Assembly (NCBI GenBank): GCA_003140115.1
Contig: PLIQ01000111.1
Span: forward strand, 746-7,865
DNA from: Actinomycetota bacterium
GTDB lineage: Bacteria; Actinomycetota; Actinomycetes; Streptosporangiales; Streptosporangiaceae
Reading direction: 5' to 3'
Length of the DNA stretch: 7,120 bases
Shown here: positions 1-5,555 of the stretch, one piece after another
Position numbering within the stretch: the stretch's first letter is position 1
Layout: each line of letters starts with the position of its first letter
Program-made: the position numbers and the translations under genes
Notes under the pieces: model-generated
Seen by the model: the letters and a program-made list of their open reading frames with translations, nothing else
The model's database searches: none
Told to the model about the DNA's origin: nothing

Positions 1-731
1 CCCATGACCAGCCCCTCCATCGGGGTGAGCCCCATCGTGGTGTCCACCGACACCCCGTCGCGGATCGCCGCCGCGCTGCATCCGTTGCCGAGATGGGCGG
101 CGACCAGGCTTAGCTCCCCGAGCGGGCGGCCTAGCAGCTCGGCCGCCCGCCCGCTGACGAACCGGTAGCTGGTGCCGTGGAAGCCGTACCGGCGCACTCC
201 GTACCGGGCGTACCACTCCTCGGGCACCGCGTAGCGGAAGGCACGGGGCGGCATCGTGTGGTGGAACGCGGTGTCGAACACCGCGACCTGGGGCAGGCCG
301 GGCCGAACCGCGCGGACCGCCTCGATCCCCGCCAGGTTATGCGGGTTATGCAGCGGCGCCAGGTGGCTGAACGAGCGGATGGCCGCGATCACCTCGTCGT
401 CCACCAGGACCGACGCGGTGAACCGGTCGCCGCCGTGGACCACTCGGTGGCCGGCGCCGATCAGGTCGGGTCCGGACTCGGGCAGGTAGCCGAGGATCCG
501 GGCGATGACCGCCTGGTAGTCGCTGTCGCTGAGCTTCTCGGTGACGGGGTCGCCAGGGCCGCGCTGGACGTGCAGGACGGCCTCGGGCGTGCCGATCTCC
601 TCGGCCAGCCCGCCAAGCACGCGCTCCCCGCTCACGGGGTGCATCAGGGCGAACTTAACCGACGAGCTGCCCGAGTTGAGCACGAGCACCAGGCCTGATC
701 CGGCCTCGTCTGCAGCGGTCACCCTCGGCAT
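1..731 (-). CDS. ackA: Acetate kinase, N-terminal 243 residues (cut by window edge)
   Basis: Acetate kinase transfers phosphate between ATP and acetate in the cytoplasm, giving acetyl phosphate, usually together with phosphotransacetylase. Translating the minus strand from the ATG at 731-729 shows the family motifs in order: the N-terminal nucleotide-fold strand LVLVLNSGSSSVKF (residues 14-27), GHRVVHGG (94-101), PLHNPHNLAGI (126-136), VFDTAFHHTMP (151-161), YGFHGTSY (182-189), HLGNGCS (213-219) and DTTMGLTPMEG (230-240). Asn19, Arg96, Asp153, His185 and His213 match the Asn7, Arg91, Asp148, His180 and His208 positions of the Methanosarcina enzyme. The window ends just before the expected catalytic Arg241 equivalent. 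There is no clear Shine-Dalgarno sequence before the ATG, and a GTG at 722-720 is an alternative start. The family is about 400 residues long, so roughly 40 percent is missing. It is divergent from the exporter gene, with 90 bases between the starts. Phosphotransacetylase or phosphoketolase may lie outside the window. The identification is very secure. Confidence 0.96.
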   Translation of the reverse strand, partial: MPRVTAADEAGSGLVLVLNSGSSSVKFALMHPVSGERVLGGLAEEIGTPEAVLHVQRGPGDPVTEKLSDSDYQAVIARILGYLPESGPDLIGAGHRVVHGGDRFTASVLVDDEVIAAIRSFSHLAPLHNPHNLAGIEAVRAVRPGLPQVAVFDTAFHHTMPPRAFRYAVPEEWYARYGVRRYGFHGTSYRFVSGRAAELLGRPLGELSLVAAHLGNGCSAAAIRDGVSVDTTMGLTPMEGLVM

Positions 732-785
732 GGTACGGGGGCCGGGTGAAGCGCAGGTGTCCACCGGGGGCGGCAAGAAAACCAG

Positions 786-821
786 CTGACTCCTTGGGGC
801 CGGGCGGCCTAGCGTGGGGGG
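786..821 (+). promoter_or_regulatory. Housekeeping-type promoter for a leaderless LysE-family transcript
   Basis: A -10-like hexamer TAGCGT (810-815) fits the actinobacterial TANNNT pattern and stands exactly six bases before the ATG at 822. A -35-like CTGACT (786-791) lies 18 bases upstream of it. Transcription would begin at or next to the start codon, giving a leaderless message, which is common in actinobacteria. The run of G between the hexamer and the ATG is too close to the start to act as a normal Shine-Dalgarno sequence. The same TAGCGT plus six bases plus start arrangement precedes the ABC transporter gene. Start-site mapping has not been done, so this is inference from sequence. 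Confidence 0.6.
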
Positions 822-1466
822 ATGGTATCGGCAAGTCATGTGCTGGCGTTCGCCGCCGTGGTCAGCGTGCTGATCGCCATCCCTGGGCCGAGCGTGCTGT
901 TCACCATTAGCCGGGCGCTGACCGTCGGCCGGCGCGCCGCGCTGCTCACCGTCATCGGGAACGAGTTGGGCCTGTGCGTGCAGGTGATCGCGGTGGCGTT
1001 CGGGGTGGGGGCGGTGGTGGAACGGTCCGCGCAGGTCATCACCGTGGTGAAGCTTGTGGGCGCCGTCTACCTGGTGTTTCTCGGTGTGCAGGCGATCCGG
1101 CACCGGCGGTCGATGGCCGAGGCGCTGGCCGCGCGGGTCACGCCGGTCCGGCCGCTGCGGGCGATCCGTGACGGGTTCGCGGTCGGGGTGGCCAACCCGA
1201 AGACCATCGTGTTCTTCGTCGTCGGCCTGCCGGAGTTCACCACCACCGCGCCGGGACATCTGCCGGTCCCGGCGCAGATGCTCATCTTGGGCGCGTTGTT
1301 CCCCGTCATCGCGCTGGTCCTGGACAGCGGGTGGGCCGCGGTGGCAGGCACGGCCAGGCAGTGGCTGGTGGCCTCGCCGCGGCGGCTGGCGCTGATCGGC
1401 GGGACCGGCGGCCTGGTGATGATCGGGCTCGGCGTCAGCGTCGCGGCGACCGGTCGTAAGGACTGA
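822..1466 (+). CDS. LysE/RhtB-family amino-acid exporter
   Basis: This is a predicted inner-membrane exporter of the LysE/RhtB family, which pumps amino acids and related small molecules out of the cell. The substrate cannot be read from the sequence. The 214 residues match the usual family length of about 200-220. Hydrophobic segments fall near residues 7-28, 40-64, 70-90, 118-137, 148-170 and 188-208, consistent with six membrane spans. Family landmarks are IPGPSVLF in the first span (PGP at 21-23), the GAVYLVFLG stretch in the third, and NPKT at 125-128 in the fourth. The ATG at 822 is chosen because it begins the conserved first span and sits six bases after a TAGCGT -10 hexamer, suggesting leaderless translation. 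It is divergent from acetate kinase, with no sign of a functional link. Its 3' end is duplicated just past the stop codon. Confidence 0.9.
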   Translation: MVSASHVLAFAAVVSVLIAIPGPSVLFTISRALTVGRRAALLTVIGNELGLCVQVIAVAFGVGAVVERSAQVITVVKLVGAVYLVFLGVQAIRHRRSMAEALAARVTPVRPLRAIRDGFAVGVANPKTIVFFVVGLPEFTTTAPGHLPVPAQMLILGALFPVIALVLDSGWAAVAGTARQWLVASPRRLALIGGTGGLVMIGLGVSVAATGRKD

Positions 1467-1502
1467 GCAGCAGCATCGCGGCGACCGGCCGTAGGGACTG
1501 AG
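1436..1502 (+). repeat. Near-perfect direct duplication of the exporter gene's 3' end
   Basis: Bases 1436-1467, covering the last codons and the TGA of the LysE-family gene, recur at 1471-1502 with 29 of 32 identities. The offset is 35 bases, with three bases between copies. The differences are G1440/A1475, T1454/C1489 and A1459/G1494. The second copy is outside the reading frame's end and is not translated. This looks like a small tandem duplication, probably from replication slippage, that has since gained a few transitions. Confidence 0.9.
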
Positions 1503-1507
1503 GCGCC

Positions 1508-1529
1508 AGTAGCCCGGTCTCGGACTACT
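1508..1529 (+). terminator. Possible weak terminator hairpin after the exporter gene
   Basis: AGTAG (1508-1512) can pair with CTACT (1525-1529), and CCG (1514-1516) with CGG (1521-1523), around a four-base GTCT loop with one C-A mismatch. No U-rich tail follows, so efficient intrinsic termination is doubtful. Position 40 bases after the stop is the main support. Confidence 0.35.
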
Positions 1530-1586
1530 AACCGACGCGTCCCTCCTGGCCAGTCATTTGTCCGTCGGCAGACGTTGTGTCACGCA

Positions 1587-1606
1587 TTGTAATCTGAATG
1601 TTACAA
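1587..1606. promoter_or_regulatory. Inverted repeat TTGTAA-N8-TTACAA, operator candidate
   Basis: TTGTAA (1587-1592) and TTACAA (1601-1606) are perfect inverted arms with an eight-base spacer. They lie in an AT-rich patch that stands out from the surrounding DNA. The right arm ends 19 bases before the ECF -35 element at 1626. Position and symmetry fit a binding site for a dimeric regulator acting upstream of that promoter. No matching regulator gene is visible in the window. Confidence 0.4.
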
Positions 1607-1625
1607 AATTCTTTCGGATACTGAC

Positions 1626-1653
1626 CCATCCAGGATCCTGACCGTAGCGAAGA
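1626..1653 (+). promoter_or_regulatory. SigK-type ECF promoter for the Tat/DUF4331 operon
   Basis: The -35 element CCATCC (1626-1631) is followed after 16 bases by CGAAGA (1648-1653). The identical arrangement CCATCC-N16-CGAAG lies directly ahead of the sigK gene on the minus strand. From memory, the M. tuberculosis SigK promoter has -35 CCATCC and -10 CGAAT, so this is a close match. Predicted transcription start is near 1660. This implies that the SigK encoded at 4953-5549 controls the genes at 1829-3999. Confidence 0.72.
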
Positions 1654-1659
1654 TAACGC

Positions 1660-1854
1660 GTGACAGGCGATCAGGTGGTCAGCCAAGACCACCGCAAACG
1701 CGGGCCGACGTGGGCACCGGCTCGCGATGTGGCCGTCGGCGGGTCGCCGTACCGCCCCCACCACTGTCTCCCGGCGTTGCCTTCGCCTGCAGCGACGTGC
1801 ATGCCGACCAGTAACCGAAAGGATCGTCATGCCCCGTCACGACACACAGCGTGA
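1660..1854 (+). CDS. Possible leaderless leader ORF, 64 codons
   Basis: A GTG at 1660 lies exactly six bases after the -10 hexamer CGAAGA, the same spacing seen before the ATG of sigK and before two other starts in this window. The frame stays open for 64 codons and stops at 1852-1854, overlapping the first 26 bases of the Tat-protein gene in a different frame. The predicted product is basic, contains two cysteines, has no recognisable domain and looks like no family I know. G/C at third codon positions is only moderately enriched. It could be a short translated leader that affects initiation of the Tat gene, or simply untranslated leader sequence with a chance GTG. I consider the latter at least as likely. 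Confidence 0.25.
   Translation: MTGDQVVSQDHRKRGPTWAPARDVAVGGSPYRPHHCLPALPSPAATCMPTSNRKDRHAPSRHTA
1674..1693 (+). other. Perfect 7-bp hairpin in the operon leader
   Basis: GGTGGTC (1674-1680) pairs perfectly with GACCACC (1687-1693) around a six-base AGCCAA loop. It would form some 14 bases into a transcript from the SigK-type promoter. No U-tract follows, so it is not a terminator. It might stabilise the 5' end or affect translation of the leader. Confidence 0.45.
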
Positions 1855-2155
1855 GCCGGATCAGCGTATCTCCCGGCGTTCTGTGCTCCAGGGAGCCGCG
1901 ACTGCGGGCGCGGCGGGACTCGCCGTCACGGCCCTCGGCGGAGCCCTGAGCCCGGCAGCATCGGCCGCTACCCGGCCCGCGTCCAGCACCCGACCGGCGG
2001 TGTCGGCCGACCATAACGTGCAGGCACCAGCGGGACCCATCGTGGTGCACGTGCGCAACGCGAAGTCCGGGGACATCGAGGTGTTCTCCGGCACCAGCCA
2101 GACCCGCCTCCAGGACAAGGACCTGGCCGCCCGGATCGCCCGGGCGATCGGCTGA
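1829..2155 (+). CDS. Small secreted protein with twin-arginine signal peptide
   Basis: This 108-residue protein starts with a Tat signal: a basic N-region, the motif SRRSVL (residues 15-20), a hydrophobic Ala/Gly/Leu core (about 22-40) and a likely cleavage after ASA at 44-46. The remaining 62 residues form a low-complexity Ala/Pro/Ser/Thr linker (47-72) and a compact end, about 73-108, beginning PIVVHVRNAKSGDIEVFSG. It contains no cysteine and no catalytic motif I recognise. The ATG at 1829 is preceded by AAAGGA (1818-1823) at five bases' spacing. An in-frame upstream start at 1727 is rejected because it would bury the signal peptide and lacks such a site. Tat substrates cross the membrane folded, so the tail may act as a small export partner for another protein. 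It is first in the operon with the DUF4331 gene, behind a SigK-type promoter. Gene and export route are well supported; the function is unknown. Confidence 0.85.
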   Translation: MPRHDTQREPDQRISRRSVLQGAATAGAAGLAVTALGGALSPAASAATRPASSTRPAVSADHNVQAPAGPIVVHVRNAKSGDIEVFSGTSQTRLQDKDLAARIARAIG

Positions 2156-2234
2156 CCTAGCTATCCACTGATCCCGGTTATCGGCTGGCCCCGGTTATTT
2201 CGCTGACCCGGGTTATTTGCTGACCCGGTTATCC
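2152..2234 (+). repeat. Five tandem copies of a ~17-bp CTGACCCGGTTAT unit
   Basis: Five units of 15-18 bases follow head to tail: 2152-2167, 2168-2184, 2185-2202, 2203-2219 and 2220-2234. Each starts with CTG, and the last four share the core CCGGTTAT or CGGGTTAT. The first unit is degenerate and contains the TGA stop of the Tat-protein gene. Looser CTGA-starting relatives follow at 2235 and 2256. The array fills much of the gap between the Tat gene and the DUF4331 gene. It could bind a regulator cooperatively, affect mRNA processing between the two genes, or be a slippage array without function. Confidence 0.82.
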
Positions 2235-2306
2235 CTGACAAGCCATCCCATCCCGCTGATACAGCCATCTGCCCATTCGAGCCGTTCCAGCCAGTGAGGT
2301 AATTGA

Positions 2307-3674
2307 ATGTCATCGCATCGCGAGGCACCGGAGATCTCCAAGGACCCGGTGGCCGACAGCACCGACGTCTACGCGTTCGTCAGCCCGGACAAGCCCAGCA
2401 CGGTCACCCTGATCGCCAACTACATCCCGCTGCAGGGACCGGCGGGCGGGCCGAACTTCTACGAGTTCGGCGACGACGTCCTCTACGAAATCCACATCGA
2501 CAACAACGGTGACGGCCGCGCCGACATCTCTTACCAGTTCCGCTTCAGGACCACGGTGCGCGACCCGGACACCTTCCTGTACAACGTGGGCCCGATCGAG
2601 TCGCTGGGCAGCACGAACTGGAACCGGGTGCAGACCTACGACGTGGGCGTGGTGAAAGGCGGGTCGTTCAGCAACCTGGGCAGCGGGCTGCCCTGCCCGC
2701 CGTGCAACATCGGGCCGCTGTCCACCCCGGACTACGCCAGCCTGGCCGCCGCGGCGGTGACGAACGTGGGCGGGATCACGGTGTTCGCCGGGCAGCGCGC
2801 GGAGGCGTTCTACGTCGACCTCGGCTCGATCTTCGACCTGGGTGACCTGCGGCCGTTCGAGAACCTGCACGCCCAGTACGGCCTGAACGTCTTCTCCGGC
2901 CCCGCCGCCGGGGTGAACGCCACCAACCACCTGAACGTGCACTCGATCGCGATCCAGGTACCGATCTCCGCGGTGACCATCCACGGCCACCCGACCATCG
3001 GGGTATGGACCACGGCCAGCCGCCAGCGGGTCACGCTGTGGGACGCCGACCGGGGCGAGACCGTGAACTCCGGACCGTTCCGGCAGGTCTCCCGGCTGGG
3101 CAACCCGCTGATCAACGAGGTGGTCATCCCGCTGGGCAAGAAGGACCTGTGGAACTCCCTGCCGCCGAACGACGACAAGCAGTTCGCCGGGTACGTCACC
3201 CAGCCCGGCCTGGCCGCGCTGCTGCCGGCCCTGTACCCGGGCGTGTTCCCCAACCTGGCCAAGCTGGTCGCGTCCGGGAAGCCGCGGGCCGACCTGGAGG
3301 CGATCCTGCTCACCGGGATTCCTTCCGGGCTGATCCCCGGGTTCACCAACCTGACCGGGACGGTGCTCGCGGACATGCTGCGGCTGAACACCTCGATTCC
3401 GCCGACCCCGGCCGGCAAGCAGAACATCTACGGGCTGGTCGGCGGCGACGCGGGCGGGTTTCCGAACGGCCGCCGGGTGACCGACGACGTGGTCGCGATC
3501 GAGCTCCGGGCGATCGCGGGAGTCGTCTACCCGCTGATCGACAAGAGCTACACCCCGGACGCGGCGGCCGGCAAGCTCACCGACGGGCTGACCCCGGCCG
3601 ACGTCAGCGCCCCTCCTCTGTCTCGGTTCCCCTACCTCGGGGTTCCGTACAGCGGCTTCGACAACCCGTCCTAG
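2307..3674 (+). CDS. DUF4331-family protein without a signal peptide
   Basis: The 455-residue protein opens with SSHREAP (residues 2-8) and DPVADSTDVYAF, the hallmark start of DUF4331 proteins, a family of unknown biochemical role often found outside the cytoplasm. Visible landmarks are an acidic DNNGDGRAD loop (65-73) with the D-x-N-x-D-G spacing of calcium-binding loops, a CPPC motif (130-133) holding the only two cysteines, NGRRVTDDVVAIELRAIAG near the C-terminus, and the closing FPYLGVPYSGF. The ATG at 2307 is preceded by GAGG (2296-2299) at seven bases, and the conserved domain begins at residue 2, so no signal peptide can be hidden upstream. The protein must therefore be cytoplasmic or exported by another route, possibly with the Tat-signal protein encoded just before it. 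It lies 151 bases after that gene and 10 bases before the next. Family assignment is firm; enzymatic function is unknown. Confidence 0.9.
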   Translation: MSSHREAPEISKDPVADSTDVYAFVSPDKPSTVTLIANYIPLQGPAGGPNFYEFGDDVLYEIHIDNNGDGRADISYQFRFRTTVRDPDTFLYNVGPIESLGSTNWNRVQTYDVGVVKGGSFSNLGSGLPCPPCNIGPLSTPDYASLAAAAVTNVGGITVFAGQRAEAFYVDLGSIFDLGDLRPFENLHAQYGLNVFSGPAAGVNATNHLNVHSIAIQVPISAVTIHGHPTIGVWTTASRQRVTLWDADRGETVNSGPFRQVSRLGNPLINEVVIPLGKKDLWNSLPPNDDKQFAGYVTQPGLAALLPALYPGVFPNLAKLVASGKPRADLEAILLTGIPSGLIPGFTNLTGTVLADMLRLNTSIPPTPAGKQNIYGLVGGDAGGFPNGRRVTDDVVAIELRAIAGVVYPLIDKSYTPDAAAGKLTDGLTPADVSAPPLSRFPYLGVPYSGFDNPS

Positions 3675-3684
3675 AGGAGTCGGT

Positions 3685-3999
3685 ATGACCGAGGAGATCC
3701 GGGGGCCGTCAGGCCCGGGAACCGTGGTCCTGGAGCTGGGCGCCGACGTCGGGGCCCTGGTCCTGTTCACGCCAGCCGACCTGGACGGCCACGAGATCGA
3801 GATAAGCCGGGAAGACCAGGTGGCCCCGCGCACGCATTCGCAGGTCCGGCCCCGGCATATGGCCAGCGGGACCAAGTACGCGGCCGTCTACCCGGACCTG
3901 GCCGCCGGGTCGTACACGATCTGGGCCGACGAGCAGCGTCCGGCGGGCCACGTGGTCATCGCCGGTGGCCGGGTCACCAACTGGAGCTGGCCGGCCTGA
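3685..3999 (+). CDS. Small beta-rich conserved protein, third gene of the DUF4331 operon
   Basis: This 104-residue protein has no signal peptide, membrane span or cysteine. Alternating hydrophobic stretches (TVVLELGADVGALVLFTP at about 13-30, DGHEIEISRED, TKYAAVYPDLAAGSYTIW at about 63-80, HVVIAGGRVTNWSW at the end) suggest a small beta-sandwich. The AVYPDLAAGSYTIW segment resembles strands of transthyretin- or carboxypeptidase-regulatory-like folds. That resemblance is inference; similar small proteins occur in many actinobacteria without known function. The ribosome site AGAGGAG (3673-3679) overlaps the TAG stop of the DUF4331 gene and lies five bases before the ATG, so translation is probably coupled and the two products likely work together. 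A strong hairpin terminator follows 24 bases after the stop. Confidence 0.85.
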   Translation: MTEEIRGPSGPGTVVLELGADVGALVLFTPADLDGHEIEISREDQVAPRTHSQVRPRHMASGTKYAAVYPDLAAGSYTIWADEQRPAGHVVIAGGRVTNWSWPA

Positions 4000-4023
4000 A
4001 ACCCCTCCTCTGGCTGGCCTCAG

Positions 4024-4065
4024 CCCGCCCTGGCTGCTCGTCGAGGGCCAGGGCGGGTCTTGTTT
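4024..4065 (+). terminator. Strong hairpin terminator between convergent operons
   Basis: CCCGCCCTGGC (4024-4034) and GCCAGGGCGGG (4047-4057) form a perfect 11-bp GC stem, and the 12-base loop contains a further CTC/GAG pairing. The tail TCTTGTTT (4058-4065) follows on the plus strand, as expected for an intrinsic terminator of the Tat/DUF4331 operon. Read from the minus strand there is no U-rich tail, so it would stop rskA transcription less efficiently. Confidence 0.85.
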
Positions 4066-4137
4066 GGCGTGACCCGGGGGCAAGCACCACGGGCCGTTCG
4101 GCATAAAAATCTGTGGCTACGGTCTGCGGGGCGTGGT

Positions 4138-4953
4138 TTATACCGGCAGGGGCAGGGCCAGGATCGGGGTGGTGGTGGGCTGTTTCGAGCCGGGGGCCGG
4201 CTCGACGGTCAGGCCGAGCTTGTCGCCCGTGACGATCCCGGTCGCCACCACCGGCGTGGTCACCCCGGCCTGGGCCGAGGGCAGCAGGCCGGCCGAGACG
4301 ATCTTCACCGGGCCGATCAGCCACAGCTGGTAGACCTTGCCCGCGGGCAGCGCCGGCAACCCGGAGGTGGCTACGACCAGCTTGCGTGTGGCCGCGTCCA
4401 GCACCACGACGGCCACGCCGCCCGCGGTCGTGCTGTGGGACAGCAACGTGACATGCGGCGCGCCCAGGATCTGGGCTAGCGCCTGGTCATGCTCGCGGGC
4501 CTGGCTGAGCTCGGCCTCGACGCGGACCTGGGCCGCGGCCAGCGCCTGGTTATGCGACCGGGCCTGGTTGAGCTCGTCCTGCGTGTGGGCCTGGGCGAAG
4601 CCGAACACCACCGCGACCACGATCCCGGCCGTCGCGATCGCCCCGGACAGCCACGGTATCCGCGGCGCGGCGCTGCGGGTGCGGCGCGGGCGGGCGTGGG
4701 TCCTGATCTCGGGCGGCAGCTGGCGGGTACGGGCCACGGCGGCCAGTACCTGATCGCGCATCTCGGCCGGCGGCTCGGTGGTGGCGGCAAAGGCCATGGC
4801 CGTCGCCACCTCGCGGAAGCCGCGAACCTCGCTGGCACACGACTGGCAGCGGCTCAGGTGGCGGTTGAACTTGGTGATCTCGCTCGCGGAGTCCAGCGCG
4901 TCGAGGGCGTAGGCACCGGTGAGCGTGTGCAGGTCCTGGCGGAAGAACCTCAT
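4138..4953 (-). CDS. rskA: RskA-type membrane anti-sigma factor
   Basis: RskA-type proteins sit in the membrane and bind SigK through a cytoplasmic N-terminal domain until regulated proteolysis releases it. The 271 residues show that layout. The N-terminal anti-sigma domain carries the zinc-finger-like motif H32-x3-C36-x2-C39. A basic linker (about 84-98) leads to one membrane span at about 101-120. A predicted coiled coil follows at 124-163, then the extracytoplasmic RskA C-terminal domain with YQLWLI and TVEPAPGSKQPT, typical of the family. The coiled coil contains a 21-residue internal repeat (ELNQARSHNQALA at 127-139, ELSQAREHDQALA at 148-160). The ATG at 4953-4951 shares one base with the sigK stop (TGATG), indicating translational coupling and balanced amounts of the two proteins. 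Being co-transcribed with sigK, it would be induced with it as negative feedback. Confidence 0.93.
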   Translation of the reverse strand: MRFFRQDLHTLTGAYALDALDSASEITKFNRHLSRCQSCASEVRGFREVATAMAFAATTEPPAEMRDQVLAAVARTRQLPPEIRTHARPRRTRSAAPRIPWLSGAIATAGIVVAVVFGFAQAHTQDELNQARSHNQALAAAQVRVEAELSQAREHDQALAQILGAPHVTLLSHSTTAGGVAVVVLDAATRKLVVATSGLPALPAGKVYQLWLIGPVKIVSAGLLPSAQAGVTTPVVATGIVTGDKLGLTVEPAPGSKQPTTTPILALPLPV

Positions 4954-5549
4954 CAGCTCACCCCCAGGCAGTCGCGCATCCGGATCAGCCCGTCGCGGAT
5001 CCTGGTCTTGATCGCGCCCAGCGTGACGTTCAGCAACTCGGCCACCTGACGGTAGCTGTGCCCGCCGTAGTAGGCCAAGGTGATCGACTCGCGCTGGATC
5101 TCGGTGAGCGAATCCAGGCAGCGCCGGACCCGCTCCCGGTCCAGGCTGGCTTCCACGGCCTCGGCGACCTCATCGTGTGGCGGGCTGACGTCGGCTGTCC
5201 GGTGTTCGCGGTCGGTCGCAGCGGTCGTCGAGCGGATACGGTCGATGGCGCGGCGGTGGGCGATGGTCGTTACCCAGGTCGCCGCGCCACCCATGGCTGG
5301 GTCGAACCGCCCGGCGGTCCGCCACACCTCGAGGAGGACCTCTTGGGCGACCTCCTCGGACTGGGACGGATCGCGAAGAACCTTGCGTATGACGCCGTAC
5401 ACCGGGCCGACCATCCGGTCATACAGCGTTTCGAACGCTTCCTGGTCGCCACGTGCCACGTGGACGAGCAGGACGTCGAGATCCTGCTCTCCCCTCCTAT
5501 CCGTGGTCGCCGGCCGGAACCGGGACGCGTCCGAATCGTTCGGGTTCAT
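4953..5549 (-). CDS. sigK: SigK-type ECF RNA polymerase sigma factor
   Basis: An extracytoplasmic-function sigma factor directs RNA polymerase to a small set of promoters. This 198-residue protein has region 2 at about 27-106 (GDQEAFETLYDRM, SEEVAQEVLLEVWR, WVTTIAHRRAIDRIR) and region 4 at about 133-195, ending in a helix-turn-helix (YRQVAELLNVTLGAIKTRIRDGL). It has no extra C-terminal domain. The RskA-type neighbour and the adjacent CCATCC/CGAAG promoter support the SigK assignment over other ECF groups. Its only cysteines, Cys144 and Cys194, lie 50 residues apart in region 4, like the redox disulfide pair Cys133/Cys183 I recall for M. tuberculosis SigK. The 11-residue shift equals the length difference between the proteins. 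The ATG at 5549 starts six bases after its own -10 element, so the message is probably leaderless. Targets inferred here are sigK-rskA itself and the Tat/DUF4331 operon. Confidence 0.92.
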   Translation of the reverse strand: MNPNDSDASRFRPATTDRRGEQDLDVLLVHVARGDQEAFETLYDRMVGPVYGVIRKVLRDPSQSEEVAQEVLLEVWRTAGRFDPAMGGAATWVTTIAHRRAIDRIRSTTAATDREHRTADVSPPHDEVAEAVEASLDRERVRRCLDSLTEIQRESITLAYYGGHSYRQVAELLNVTLGAIKTRIRDGLIRMRDCLGVS

Positions 5550-5555
5550 ATGGCA

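Larger units (their letters stand above)
1467..1828. other. Gene-poor regulatory stretch ahead of the Tat/DUF4331 operon
   Basis: No well-supported gene lies here. From left to right it holds the second copy of the exporter-tail duplication, a weak hairpin (1508-1529), a locally AT-rich patch with an inverted repeat (1587-1606), an ECF-type promoter (1626-1653), a possible leaderless small ORF starting at 1660, a clean hairpin (1674-1693) and a smaller CGGCG-GGT-CGCCG hairpin (1737-1749). If transcription starts near 1660, the leader before the Tat-protein start is about 170 bases, long for an actinobacterial message. I see no tRNA or recognisable riboswitch. Confidence 0.7.

Noticed and set aside
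177..698. A 173-codon plus-strand frame near the left edge
   Set aside because: It lies opposite acetate kinase, whose motifs are unmistakable on the minus strand. The plus-strand translation shows no family features.
820..825. CCATCC on the minus strand at the exporter gene start, as a SigK promoter for acetate kinase
   Set aside because: No CGAAG follows at the required spacing, and the hexamer overlaps the ATG of the divergent gene.
2152..2234. The tandem repeats as a CRISPR array
   Set aside because: Units are 15-18 bases with no unique spacers between them, and no cas genes are present.
2243..2253. Two overlapping CCATCC sites ahead of the DUF4331 gene, as an extra SigK promoter
   Set aside because: At 16 bases downstream the sequences are CCATC and TGCCC, not CGAAG, so neither has a -10 element.
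2235..2263. CTGACA-N17-GATACA as a housekeeping promoter for the DUF4331 gene
   Set aside because: The -35 is good but the -10 matches only three of six bases and lacks the final T. An operon from upstream is the simpler reading.
2310..3875. A 521-codon open frame on the minus strand opposite the DUF4331 gene
   Set aside because: It runs antisense to a gene with clear family motifs and is rich in Arg, Gly, Val and Asp as expected for an antisense frame in GC-rich DNA. It has no recognisable domain.
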